NCBI GenBank assembly: GCA_038380435.1
Contig: JAWZYU010000001.1
Coordinates: 12,380,001-12,444,000 of the forward strand
DNA length: 64,000 nt
Direction: 5' to 3'
Origin: Ryuthela nishihirai
Taxonomy: Eukaryota > Arthropoda > Arachnida > Araneae > Heptathelidae
Shown one piece after another: positions 33,546 through 44,640 of the stretch (its first letter is position 1; each line of letters starts with the position of its first letter). Both the position numbers and the translations under genes were made by a program. Below the pieces are notes generated by a model that was not told the origin of the DNA, ran no database searches, and was given only the letters and a program-made list of their open reading frames with translations.

Positions 33546-33888
33546 GATATTTTTCTTGAATTCTGTAATCACGTGACACGAAGGTTGCCAGATCACTGGT
33601 TTCTAAAAAAATCGTTGCCAAATATTTTTTCTGAATTTTGTAATCAACCATAGCGTTCGGATACTTTTTTGAGCGACTGTATACTGACAACCGAGCTCAG
33701 CTCTGCAAGCGCTTCAGGATGCAAACGGGAAACGAGATCAAGCAGCTCTTCAGTGATAAGAACAGAGCCAGTATCTCTTTCTCCTGGATCAAGGCGCACG
33801 TAGGTCACTAAGGAAACGAGCGGGTAGACCAACTGGCCCGTTCAGCAGGCACTGACATCATCCTGACATTGCGGTAAAGACTTCGCGA

Positions 33889-34108
33889 ATTCGGGTTAAA
33901 AAATAAAAATAAAAACCCCTTCAAGCAACTGCTTGCCACAGAGGTCTGACAGGAGCCTGTCAGTTTATATGCCAGAGTTGAAGGTCTGAGAGGATGGCAG
34001 GACCTCAGCAGAAAAACGACACAAACAGCCATGCCTTAACCCGGGGCTCGAACCCAAGCCCCTTAGATCAGTAGCCAAGCGCGCTAACCACTCTGCTCGG
34101 GTTACAGT
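33889..34108 (-). mobile_element. SINE-B, minus strand
   Basis: SINE-B is the second tRNA-derived family (defined at 48052-48272). Here the head complement lies at 34035-34105 (ggggctcgaacccaagcc is the B-box side) and the tail, taaaaataaaaataaaaacc, at 33899-33918. The conserved body includes ctgacaggagcctgtcag and gcaactgcttgcca. It adjoins the last R1-like piece. Confidence 0.88.
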
Positions 34109-34271
34109 ATAAAAATAATAAATATATATGATACATAAAAAACAAAACACATCAGGTGCAAAAATTGAACCTGAGGTGGATTCTTACAATCGATAAGAGT
34201 TTCTATCAATTATTTCGATAAAATGTTATCATTTGAATGGAGAGCGCGATTTTCCATTATTACCTGAAATA

Positions 34272-35734
34272 CACTGGTTTCCATAAATTAAGAAAAACTC
34301 AGAAAAATTATGATAAACAAAAAACGATATGAATGATTTTAATGAAATTTAATGGAAACATGAATTACAATGCTAGTTTCAGAATGGCATAAAATATTTT
34401 ACACTAGAAACATTTTTCGTCAAAAAATAACACACGAACTTGTCCAAAAATGAGGTGTCAGAATGCAATGGGCAAAGTTCTTTAATAAGGAATGTGGTCA
34501 CCCCTTACAGCAATGGAGGCACGACAGCGGTGTTCCATGCTGTTTATGATGTTGTGAATCATCTCAGTTATTGAGTAACGACCATTGTTCCTTTAAAGCA
34601 GTAATAAGCTCCCCCTTCGTTGCAGGTGGCGGGTTGAGGGCAGCAACACGTCTCCCTAGAGCATCCCTCACATGCTCAATCGGATTTAAGTCGGGAGATC
34701 GAGCTGGCCACTCCATGCGCATAATAGTCTCCTCTTAAAGTTAAAGTATTGTTGCACTAGTCGAGCTCTGTATAGACGAGCATTATAGTCTTGTAAGATG
34801 AATGTTTCACCTATTGCACCAGCATAAGGATGTACATAAGGGTCCAGGATGCCATCTCTATACCTTTGAGCATTGAGGTTCCCACTCGTCAAAGTATAAA
34901 GGTCTGTGCGTCCACCTAAGGAAATGCCACCACAAACACGAACGCTACCTCCGCCGTAACTGTCTCTTTTGCTGATATTAGGATGATACCGGGTACCTCG
35001 TTCTCTCCATATCAAAAAATTGTCCGGAATCACTCTGCAAGCAATACCGGGATTAATCTGTGAAGAGTACGGACCTCCATTGCTCTTGTGTCCATTAACA
35101 TGCGTGCGTGCCCAATTCTCTACTGTGACGTGAGGGGTATATAAATTACTGGCCTTCTAGCGTACAGACTTCCCTCATGAAGGTCTTCTACGCACAGTAG
35201 AAGCTGATACAACCTCCCCAGTGGCTGCTGCAAGAGAGGATCGTAGTTGAGAGAGAGCAGACATCCTGCTCCTTCGTGCTGTTAATCGTAGATATCGGTC
35301 TTGCACAGAGGTCGTACCTCTAGCCCTTCCTCGGCTAAACGTCCGAGACGAGAAATCCGTGCTAAGAAATTGATTCCAGTCTCTGAACCACAGTCGTGCC
35401 ACTTCTGACTGACTTTGGCCTGCTTCGAGCCGGCCAATGTCTCTCCACCGCAATTCATTTGCCAAATGATGACTCGAGGTCATTCCTACAAAATGGCAAT
35501 TTCGAATTTCTTTACTCTCATTTACAACACAAAATAAAGATCCACTCCAAAATACCCTTTTTTCGCCGCTATCCGATTACGCAAATCGACGCGACCTAGA
35601 CTAATTTGCATACGATATGCTCACTCGGCATTACTTTACTAGTTACATAACAAGTTTGATGAGAATCGCACAATTTTTGTTTGGCGAATTTTCGCGGTTT
35701 TTCTCTTTTTTTCCATAATTTATGGAAACCAGTG
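34272..35734 (-). mobile_element. Tc1-like DNA transposon
   Basis: Short terminal inverted repeats CACTGGTTTCCATAAATT and AATTTATGGAAACCAGTG are flanked by TA (34270-34271 and 35735-35736). Length 1463 bp, near the usual 1.6 kb of Tc1 elements. It lies inside the larger inverted-repeat element. Confidence 0.93.
34482..35483 (-). pseudogene. Tc1-like transposase
   Basis: The start ATG at 35483 gives MTSSHHLANELRWRDIGRLE, then GQSQSEVARLW, a helix-turn-helix. SQLRSSLAAATGEVVSASTV follows. After a stop, the catalytic part appears in another frame with GGRTDLY, RYRDGILDPYV and ILQDYNARLYRARLV, where the usual DDNARPHRA has decayed. The last residues RASIAVRGDHIPY end at the stop 34482-34484. A canonical copy would bind the TIRs and cut at TA; this one has multiple stops. 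Confidence 0.88.
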
Positions 35735-36250
35735 TATTATTATTGCAGATTACCAATGAAGCACCTAATTGGCAAGTAAGTTATGACCGGGTCACAGGAG
35801 CTCTGGGACACGGCTGTCTGTGGTGGGATAAAAATGTGATGGGAAGGTTAAAAACACTTCAACGATGGGCTTCCTGCTATCCGAAGCGTCTTTGGTCTCC
35901 AAAACGAAGACAAAAACGAAGACAGACAGTTGATTTGTCCTTAGTGCCCACTATTTCCGTTTCCTCTGAGGTTAATCCTAAATGCACCTAAAAGCGCAAT
36001 ATCATGGCCAGTTGAGTATTCCTTTATGCTGCTCAGTTCCCAGTGTCTTTGCAATATCTTTTTATTAATTTACTTCCCAGTACACTTTCAACATCATAAT
36101 AAATAATGGAAAATCGCGCTCTCCATTCAAATGATAACATTTTATCGAAATAATTGATAGAAACTCTTATCGATTGTAAGAATCCACCTCAGGTTCAATT
36201 TTTGCACCTGATGTGTTTTATTTTTTATGCATCATATGTATTATTGTTCT

Positions 36251-37449
36251 AATTTTTGTTTATTAATTTATTTAATTTTTTCCCAATCTTAATGCACCTT
36301 AGCGCTCCTACTTTTCGTTTCTTCCCCTCATCCCAACCGTTTTCGCATCTCTTCCCTCCTCTCTTCCTGGGACTGAGCTACACTGATCTCTATTCCGTTC
36401 GCTTCACCCCACATTACCCCCCCCCCCGATCTTTTCATTCTGAACTCATCTTTCACTGCCGTGTCATGCACCCCAAGAGGAGATCTGGAGGAGCCTGGGC
36501 TCCTTCTGATCTGCTTCCGGCCGGCTAGCTCTATAGTCGCCGGGATGACGAGGATAGAGGTTGGCTTCTACCCTCAGCGTCCCTTCTCCTGGCCGTTTTT
36601 CCTACCCCGTAGTCATGGGATGTTCACAGGTGTCTGGGCTCTGCCCATAATAAAGCGGGTCATCCATTGACCTTCCCTCCACCCCCCCCCCCTTCCTTGG
36701 GACACCTTTGAGCCTCAGCTGACTGCCCCTCGCGAACGTTTTCCTTCCTCTCCACGCTTTCCTCCCGCTTCCTCTCTTCATCCATGAACTAATCAGCCAA
36801 TAGATAAATTACTAAGTTTGGAAATTCAGAATTCAAAACAATGAACCCTCTTAACTGTCCATGAATAATAGTTTGGCAATATATAAATAGATCGAAACTC
36901 TTTTCAAGATTTGACAATGCTGAATAGATATGCGCTCTAAATTCAAAAAGACCTCTCCCGCCCCTCGATGATTAAAAACCCAGACTCCTACTGATTTATC
37001 AGCAATGGTCATGTTCATAATAACAGGTGCTTACTCCGCTGTCTTATAGCAAGAATGATTATTCTGTTTGAAGGTCTTCCTTGAGAGTAGATGGGGGAAA
37101 TATGGCATCACATATCCGATGTAGTGCTGTCGTGTAACATCGAGGTTTGCCATTCAATTTACTACAGTTGTCCTTAGCGACATCTGACTCTTACCTAAAG
37201 CAGATTCTAACAGGATACAGAAATTTTCGGGCTTGGAATATTTCAGGATCTCTGCCCACAGTAACTGCGGCTGTGGGGGCTCCAGACGCCAATATCGGGC
37301 ACAACATCCTCCGGTACCCGATCACAGAGGGTTTCGCTAACGAACTCAAAAGAGCTCAGACTGTCAGGGAGGAGCACGCAGGATGATCAAAATATGGATT
37401 GGGAATGCCCAAGTCAGGGTCAACCTGAGAGATTTAGGTCGGCTCGTCT
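36251..37449. other. Unassigned; C/T-rich tract then mixed sequence
   Basis: 36300-36780 is pyrimidine-rich with poly-C runs near 36420 and 36685. An open frame at 37147-37386 (79 codons) and the next at 37383 have no recognised domain. No support for a host exon. Confidence 0.4.
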
Positions 37450-37461
37450 TCCGGCTCCAGG

Positions 37462-37849
37462 CTGGGCTGGGCTGTTTTACCTCTGAGCGGCACTTTTTTG
37501 CACACCATGGGCTAAATGGCCAGGTCATATGGATCCCGAAGGCTCAGAGAAGGTTGGGGGAGGAGACCCACTGGAACAGCTATTGGGAGACAGATGGTAG
37601 CCTCCCGTCAAGGTCATCCAGCGTGTTCTTTAACGTGCACAGGGTATGGCTCTCCCGCACACGGGGCCACGGCTTAACGTCCCATCCGACGGACGGCGGC
37701 CTCTCCAAACCCATCGGTGTCCGCTACTGACCGTGGGCAGGGCGGGGAATTTTGCGGAGATAAATCTCAACGCTGACCCAGCTGGGACTCGAACCTGGGA
37801 ACTACAGATTACGAGCCTGGCGCGCTACCGACTGAGCCATCCCCACCCA
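37462..37849 (-). mobile_element. SINE-A with 12 bp TSD
   Basis: Complete minus-strand copy flanked by tccggctccagg at 37450-37461 and 37850-37861. Its tail has drifted to gctgggctgggctg in place of ggttgggttgggtt. Confidence 0.95.
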
Positions 37850-37861
37850 TCCGGCTCCAGG

Positions 37862-39019
37862 ACTCACTTCATTCAGACCTGATCTGCTTCCAATCTACTA
37901 CTCGATTTCCTAATTTTCCTGCCGGGCTGCGCTCTGCACACACTTGAACGCCATCCCTACTCCAAGTCCCTGCTGGTCTCCTCTGAGACAACCTCTTCAC
38001 CTCTATTTTAATGCTCTCACCACTTCTGTAGTGTTGGAAAAGGAGCAGGAGTTTTTCCCCAGGGGGGCGGGTCCTTTGGGACCCGGCCACCCACCCGATT
38101 TAAGAGGGCTTGCTAGAAGATGCAGAAATCGAAACATGATTTCATTCTCATTGAAAACACCAATCCTATATCTCCAGAGACATTTGTTTATATTTAATAT
38201 TACAAAATCAATTAGAAAAATATTCGTGAATTTTGAAAATAAGAAAGACGTTTACTTATATTTTTCCAATTGATTTTTTGCAATATCAAATATTAAAAAA
38301 AAAAAAAGAAAAATGCATCGCCTCTGGCGAATATCGGATTAGTGGTTTTCAAACAGAATAAAATTATTATTTGATTTTTGTATCCTCTAACATGGAAAAT
38401 TCGGTCCTCTAAGTAGAAATTCGGATGAAAATAGATGATTGGTAAAATAAAAAGAGTAATATTATATTAGCATCTATAAAATGAAACGGGATTTTTCATT
38501 TATCTCTTAAAAGAAAAAGTTTCATTCTTCCACCTCCAAAGGGTTAAGGGCGCGCACATCACCGCTCTCTGCAGATCTCTTCACCCTCAAACGCCAACAT
38601 AAAAATTTTATCATAATTAGATCATTTGAAATAGTTGTTTAAAATTCAGCATTTTCAAAATTTTCTGCCGCTAGAGAGCGCTATTAAAACTTTCGGGAGT
38701 TTCGGAAAGCGCGAAACCTAATATTTCATCAACGCCTATCCAGTCCGAAAAGAAGTTTTCATTTATCTCTAAAAGAGCAAAAGTGGAATATCTACAGAAA
38801 GACAGACACTAAAGGAAAAACGCAGAAGTTCGCATATTGTGAGAGAAATGTAAAGATTATGAACTGTATCGCATAGAGATACAGAGTTCCACTGAAGACT
38901 ATGTATTCAATTAAAGCAAACTGAAAATGGATAAAAAAAAAAAGCATAATTACAAGCAACGAAAGGTTAGACGCGGTTTATATTCAGGTATGTTTTGTTT
39001 CTCAGTTTCAATCCCAAAA
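37862..39019. other. Unassigned; includes possible dispersed repeat
   Basis: 38310-38600 shares short blocks with 26010-26500 (atcgcctctggcg; atctcttaaaa). The remainder has no feature I can name. Confidence 0.4.
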
Positions 39020-39371
39020 TATGACTCGAGTTCCAGCTGGTCCAGCGTTGAGATTTTTCTCCCCAAAACTCCCCGCGCTGCCCTCAGCCAGTTGGGCACA
39101 CCGATGGACTTGAAACAGCCGCCATCATCTTGGAAAAGCGCCTTTCCAAGCCCGTGTGCACGAGAACCATACTCTGCGCACCCTAAAGAACACTCTGGAT
39201 GGCTTTGACGGGAGGCAACCATCTGTCTCCCGACATCTGGCCAGTGGAACAGATTAATTACTAAGTTTGGCAATTCAAAATTCAAAACATCTTCTCTGAG
39301 TCATCGGGGTCCTTGTGACCTGATCATTTAGTCCATTGTGTGCATCTCAGAAGTAAAAGAGCTCAATCCAA
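39020..39371 (+). mobile_element. SINE-A copy, old
   Basis: Plus strand. Starts in the T-arm (gactcgagttccagctggt) with no A-box, ends at agaagtaaaagagctcaa. Heavily diverged. A 30 bp foreign patch at 39250-39290 (ttactaagtttggcaattc) matches 36805-36835 (ttactaagtttggaaattc). Confidence 0.8.
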
Positions 39372-39384
39372 TCCCGAAAATATG

Positions 39385-39760
39385 AGGTTGGGATCGGCTA
39401 TTTTACCTCTCAGAGGAATTTTTTGTGGAAACAATGGGCTTAATGGCCAGGTCACAATGACCCAAAGAGATCAGGACTTGCTGGGCAACTGCGAAAATGA
39501 AAGCTTCTCATGAATATGATCAGGATGTTCTTTAACACATACATTATTTTAACATATACATTATTTAACATAGCTCTCCTGCACAAAGGATCACAGCTTA
39601 TAGTTCCACGTGATGGATGGCGACCTTTTCAAGTCCATTGGTGTGTCCTTTTTCACTGAGGGCAAAGCGATAGTTATAGCGGGGAAATCTTAATGCATGG
39701 CACACAGTGGCGACTGGAAACTGAGAGTATCAAGTGATGAGCCTAGAGATCGTGACTCAT
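39385..39760 (-). mobile_element. SINE-A copy, very old
   Basis: Minus strand. Recognisable tail and first body block (ggctattttacctctcag, caatgggcttaatggccagg) and a decayed head near 39740. A small local duplication of 'acatacattattt' occurs at about 39537-39567. Confidence 0.75.
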
Positions 39761-41190
39761 CCAGCACATCCCCAGGAAACATGGGGTGGGGTTTATATGC
39801 GAATAAATACGGGATTTAGTTTTCAAAAACTTGTTTTATTGAAATCACGTGAATTTCATCCAAAGGCAAATAATTTTTGTTCCTTTTTATTCACTAAGAT
39901 TTTTTTTTTTTTCAGGAAAGAACCAAAGCATGTTGAATGAAATTTCAATTTGTTTTCTCCTTCTCACGACTCCACTTTGACCTTTCCCAAATCGTGCTAT
40001 TTATTTCATCTCCTGCCACTCCACCTCCTTCTAATGACTGATGATGATGATGAGCATCTTCCCCTCCCAACTGTTCAAGTCTCCTGCGTCACTTCTCTTT
40101 AGCGTTGCACAAATTCCTCACTCTTGGGTGCGGCCAGGAATTCCGTTGCCTCGTGCTTTATGACGCCTGCTCCTTTCCGAAACTCGGACAACCAAGAGTT
40201 CCTGCTTTGTGGCTCGTGGAGACCGAAACGAACTTCAAATATCTTCTTTCTCTTTGAAAAATCATTTAACGGAGAAATAAATTGCTACTGAAGCAGCTGG
40301 TTGCCACTAAAATCGCTGACTGATGCCTATAGGTGTATGAAATATGATGAGTGTAGTCTATCATCATAATACGCCATAATGTATTTCTGCTTACAAATCT
40401 GTAATCAGAAATACATTATGGAGTTACATTAAGACAATACTAGCAAAACCTTCATTCATTAAGGGAGCCGAACCCAGGCCTTTTTATGCCGCAGATAAGT
40501 ACGCTACCCGTTTCTTAACACAGACTTCAAAATTTCTCTGTTGAAAATTTTCGAATTTAATGGTTATGTGAATTTTTTTCTTGACTTTCCCAAAAAATTA
40601 GCTTATCAGCAGATTAAGACATCTCATATAATTTTCGATGTCGCAATGCCTGGAAACGTCTCATGCAGTCTTCTCTTAAATCAAATTTTAATTCACATGA
40701 AGTCCTCGAACCATCTTCGCACTAGAGTCTTCGATTAGAGTCCACTCTCTTGGAGAAGAAATTTCGACGTCTAAAGAAAGTGGAAATGTTAACTTCACTC
40801 AAATATGAAACTCGGTTTTTAATATTCAGGACTGAAATATCTAAATCGAAGAGGGCTGCTTCAAGTATGCTTCTCAAACTCAACACCTAGGGACTCTTTC
40901 TTACAACAAAGCGAAAAAAAGAATTCGAAAACTCAGTGCAAAATTGCTCATCCAATACAAATATCAATATGGTCCTCTGTTCGGCTTACTCTCATATTCT
41001 CTGTTCGGCTTACTCTCATATCCTTACCAGAGTAAAGTTCCAGCTTTGCTAGTAGAAAAATATAAGAACGTTTATTGAAATTTAAATAAAAACCGTATTA
41101 TATACTTAAATAAAACCATGTGGCAGAAAAAAATATTATAATATAAAAAATATTATAATTATAAATATAATATTATATTTATAAGTCCCG
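39761..41190. other. Unassigned AT-rich stretch with a hairpin and a tRNA-like scrap
   Basis: A perfect 16 bp-stem hairpin lies at 40374-40389 and 40406-40421 (ccataatgtatttctg). A minus-strand tRNA-like segment at 40455-40520 has a B-box-like gggttcggctccc but no proper cloverleaf. No gene. Confidence 0.5.
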
Positions 41191-41274
41191 CATTTGCACG
41201 AATGCGTGGCTGAAACTCTGGTCACATATAACTGTCAGTTTTGGCTTCCCCAAGCATTCGTCAGAAGAAGCATA

Positions 41275-42135
41275 ATGGGAGAGGTGCGGGATTTAGATGC
41301 ATTTGTTGTCAGAGGGCAAATCGCAAGTGCCCGACGGATGGGACACTCGATCTCCGAAATTGTCAACGAACTTAGATTTTCTCGTACAACAGTTTCAAGA
41401 GTGTTACGGGAATGCGCAAATTCCGGAAAAGAAACAAGCACCTGGACAAACTGCAAAGGACAACCAGCCTTGAATAATCGCGGGCCTCTGACTCGCATCG
41501 TACCGGCTGATAGGGGCCAGACATTATCTGAAATCACCTCCCATCTGAACGTGGGTTCCAGCTGGGAAGTCAGTGCACAGACCGTGCAAACACTCACTTC
41601 ACTGTCTTGGCTTCGGGAGCTGCCGACCTACGACAGTCCCACTTCCAACGGCATGACACCGGGCTCAACACCTTGCCTGGGCTAAAGAACATCGAAACTG
41701 GATCATCAAAAATTAGCAACTGATAGCCTAGAGTGATGAATCCCGTTTTAAACTTCATCACTCTGATGGGAGACAGATTATGGCCTGACATGCATGGCTC
41801 CATGAAACCATGCATGTCAGGTCGAAACAGTACAAGCTAGTGGTGGTTCAGTGATGGCCTGGGATGTCTTCAGTTGACCATCTGTGGGATCTTTGGTACG
41901 TGTACTGACGACTCTCAGTGCATCCCAGTACGTAGAACTCATGACTGATCATTTACACCCATTTATGGCCATCATGCATCCCAATGGAGATGGCGTCTAC
42001 CAGCAAGACAACTGTTCATCTCACAGGTTCAGGTTGGCTACTGCATGGTTGCAGGAGCATTCTGCTGACTTTGAAATAATGAAATCCCAGATTTAAATCC
42101 CATCGAAAATCTTTGGGATACCATTGAGCAGAGTA
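41275..42135 (+). pseudogene. Tc1-like transposase remnant, second family
   Basis: The ATG at 41275 opens MGEVRDLDAFVVRGQIASAR, then GHSISEIVNELRFSRTTVSR, the helix-turn-helix of Tc1-like transposases, and GQTLSEITSHLNVG. After frame changes come QIMA.DMHGSM-type decay near 41775-41810, then SLVRVLTTLSA, YQQDNCSSHRFRLATAWLQE (second catalytic Asp, about 42000-42060) and NPIENLWDTIEQS at the end. The C-terminus is lost at the junction with a LINE at 42136. No terminal inverted repeats were found. Confidence 0.85.
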
Positions 42136-43144
42136 TTCTGGCCCTCATCCTCATCGGCATCCTCAGTGGGGCCATAACAGCAGATAACATTCAAGTCTTT
42201 AATGCTTATCTGAAATTTTGCTCTAAGAAACCTTTCATTAATGCACTCATATCCTAGAAAAGCATCACTAGCGTGTCTGCTGAGAAGCAGACCCACGCCT
42301 TGGTGATGCTTATTGTCGAACCTCCCTGAAAAGAGAAATTTAAGATTATTTTTAAGAATCTGACCTTTATCTGTCCATCTGGTCTCTTGCAAGCCGAGAA
42401 TATCTAAATTATAACAGTGGAATTCTTGTGTGAGGACATCAAGAGAAAAAGCTCTGTGCAGAGTCCTCACATTCCAACTACCTATGGAGAGAAAATGGTT
42501 AGTGGGATGTTTAAAGAAACTATGTTTATTGAGAGAGGGAATGCCGACAATATCAAACAGCCCCCTAATCACAGACATGGGGCAAAGACCCGTTCCCCCA
42601 CCACTAAAAGCTGAAGCCATCTACACTGGAAGACTTCCTATAATGTAGAATTTGACGATGCCAATAGAAGCAAAGAGTTCAGGTGCCTGCGATGACCTCT
42701 GCTCAGGATTATCCACCAGTTATCCGTGAATCTATTCACTTGGGGCTGTCAACCCACAAACAAACAGAAAACACAGTGGAAGATTTTCCCTCCACAGAAG
42801 CCCACCAGTGCAGCAAATTCAGGATCCATAATCAAGCTCAGAGCCTTATTCCAGTCCAGTACCAGTAGGCTTATATGGTCAGCACCAGGACCCTGTGAGG
42901 TTGACCACTCCTCAGCAAGGTAGAAAAAATATAGCCATAATTGTCCAGATCAGTAGGCCACACTAATCTGACAGCTTCCCTTTCTGTTTGCTTCCACAAG
43001 AGAGTTATCTCTTTTGAAAGACCTGCACCACCAGAAGGTGGGTCGGACATTAGGTGCAAGGTCTGGCCTGTTCAATGCATCATCACAGGGGATTGGTACA
43101 TAACTCTCCTTCAAGTGACTACTAACTACATTTCACAGACCAGG
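42136..43144 (-). mobile_element. RTE-like LINE copy F, 5' part only
   Basis: Minus strand. The 5' end (tggtctgtgaaatg complement) is at 43144, the start ATG at 42620, and the endonuclease domain is open as far as about 42136, equivalent to 12280 of copy B. It has the best-preserved N-terminus in the window (MASAFSGGGTGLCPM, SLNKHSFFKHPTNHF) and so shows where the family's coding region starts. The 3' part with the RT is missing and there is no tail. The 5' UTR also matches 11267-11800 of copy B. Confidence 0.88.
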
Positions 43145-43629
43145 CCGCAATTAGTGGGTGGATTATATGGCTTCAATGAAATTGATCCATCTGGTGGTAT
43201 GCAATGGCATGCCGTCTTGGCATCCGGTACTTTGTAGAATATAAGACAACTTATTGAGAATTGTCATTTGGTGTTTTGCAATGAATAAGTGGGCTTGATC
43301 GTTACTTTCTATACTTCTAAGTGTATTCCCCAAAGGTAGTGAAATACTCCCAATACCTTGTCATTGAGTTTGCTTCGTTGTAAATGATATTATTCTACAA
43401 TTCGTTTCTCTTTAAAATTTCTCCAAAGTTGGAGGCTACTAATTGTAATCTACAATTTTATTCTGAGTATCTAAAAAGAATTAAATGTCACAGTTTTTGA
43501 AATTTACTCGTGCTGCCTAACTGATTTTTGCAATTTCCATAAGTATTTTAATGTATTGCTTATTTTATTGTTAACCACTGAATTTATTTCCTTTGCTCTT
43601 GTGTGATTTTCCCCTTCTCTTCCCGCCAG
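43145..43629. other. Intron-like AT-rich sequence before the exon
   Basis: No repeat found. It ends in a long pyrimidine-rich tract (ttttccccttctcttcccgccag), the presumed acceptor of the following exon. Confidence 0.5.
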
Positions 43630-43853
43630 CCCCGGTTCCTCAGATCGAAGAAGAGAATACCTTGCTCATCAACGACTTGTACCGGCTCCTCAAGAAGTAC
43701 GCCAACCTGCGCCAAGTGGTGCACGCCTTGCACCTCTCCTACAGATCATCGCGCATGTATCCCATCTTCCCTCGCTACAACATGCTGAAGGAGATGATCA
43801 AGGCTGTCCTCAGAGATCCCAACTACATGGAGGTGTGCCACGAGGAAGGCTAA
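43630..43853 (+). CDS. Terminal exon of an unidentified conserved-looking host protein
   Basis: This is the only stretch with the look of a real host exon. It is GC-richer than its surroundings and uses C/G-ending codons. It is preceded by a strong splice acceptor (pyrimidine tract and AG at 43628-43629) and ends at TAA 43851-43853. The exon gives about 73 residues: a heptad-like stretch IEEENTLLINDLYRLLKKYA, then NLRQVVHALHLSYRSSRMYP, IFPRYNMLKEMIKAVLRDP and NYMEVCHEEG. It is probably helical, perhaps a short coiled coil followed by a helical motif. I do not recognise the family. A second possible acceptor is the CAG at 43641-43643, directly before the Ile-Glu-Glu codons. Upstream exons must lie outside the recognised part or left of the window. 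Confidence 0.65.
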
Positions 43854-44640
43854 ATTTCTAACCTCACGTCCGGATCTTCTTCAACTCCTATTGGATGGCT
43901 GGCTCTGTCCGGCCTCCGCTTCCGGTGCTACAGGCGCCTCCGGGGCCGCCGCCATTTCTTGCTGTCCGTCGTCAGTGATTGCGTCTTCCCGGTGCCCTGC
44001 TGCTGCGATCTCCGTGCTCCTCCTTTCTTAGCCCTCGTCACCGGCGGAGACATCCTCCAAGTGCAACTCTTGAACTTCGAGGTGCGAGGCGCATGTCTCT
44101 GTGTGTGCGCCACCGTCTTTTGTCGTAGCCACCTCACTCACTGCAAGTGAATCTCGTGCCACTCTCGACATACATCACCAGAAGTGGCCCACTGCCAGCT
44201 CTTTTTGTGGCTGCCAATAGAGTTAGTTGGTGTGCAACGAATGCCACCTTTTCTACACCAAGCACTCTTTTTAGAAGTTCTTCATTACATGGCGTCGTCG
44301 TCATATGTCTTCGTTGGTTTCGTTTCTCCCTCCTGGCGGTGCATCTGAAGTGGCGATGTATCATCCGGGTCTCGTTAGATCGCGATCCACATCAGATATC
44401 TCCCTTGTGTTAGGGAGGGGAGGACGGGGAAATCTTGCTCTTCCTCCGATCTCCAGCCCTCACTCAGAGGAGAAAAGATCACGCGTTCGCATCGCTTGGC
44501 TGTCACGAGAAATTGTCATAGGACGTGATCCGGATGAGCTCGTGATGAGACTGCATATCGCTGCTTCCGCATCGCATCGCGATGGGAAAACATCGGGATC
44601 GAAATGTTAGCTCTTTCAAAGTATTAATTAGCAAAGTAAC
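43854..44640 (+). other. Probable 3' UTR of the host gene
   Basis: GC-rich sequence follows the stop codon without any repeat and with no sustained open frame conserved in style. It contains gccggggccgccgcc-type segments near 43935-43955. No AATAAA signal was found close by, so the 3' end is not placed. Confidence 0.4.

Larger units (their letters stand above)
31366..33679. mobile_element. Fold-back DNA element (copy 1) with TA target site
   Basis: Termini CAGTCGCTCAAAAAA and the complement ttttttgagcgactg, flanked by TA (31364-31365 and 33680-33681). Inside are long palindromes at both ends (31378-31625 and about 33455-33545) and repeats of a unit of about 115 bp with gcgtgtgcagttaccgttc and gatcgtgtgagctcac. 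No transposase of its own. TA duplication and short CAG termini fit the Tc1/mariner superfamily. Removing the inserted mariner leaves about 780 bp, close to copy 2 (761 bp, 57788-58548). Confidence 0.9.
29163..33888 (+). pseudogene. R1-like non-LTR retrotransposon (RT + RNase H), split by three insertions
   Basis: Three collinear pieces: 29163-30186, 30569-31365 and 33680-33888. The first has RT blocks: LNRLKECSYPKNIHRWVSYY, GCPQGSCSGPF and YANDMLLV, where the normal YADD has become YAND. The second continues with a thumb-like region and then the start of RNase H (HTDGSKIDDD in a broken frame). The third continues RNase H with YTDNRA, WIKAHVG and GNERVDQLAR. Joining across the fold-back element restores R-L-Y-T-D-N at the TA junction. 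Several frameshifts exist. The RT-RNase H order suggests the R1 group; the endonuclease part is absent. Confidence 0.85.
34109..36250. mobile_element. Inverted-repeat element split by a Tc1-like transposon
   Basis: About 34112-34262 and 36100-36245 are long inverted repeats of roughly 145 bp (gcaaaaattgaacctgagg; gaatggagagcgcgatttt), nearly identical. Between them lie the Tc1-like element (34272-35734) and about 365 bp of unique sequence without coding signal. The outer termini (aataataaatatatatgat / catatgtattattg) are AT-rich, so the exact ends and the target duplication are unclear. Confidence 0.8.

Noticed and set aside
35722..35991. 89-codon open frame inside the inverted-repeat element as its transposase
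   Set aside because: It starts within the Tc1-like terminal repeat and has no transposase motif.
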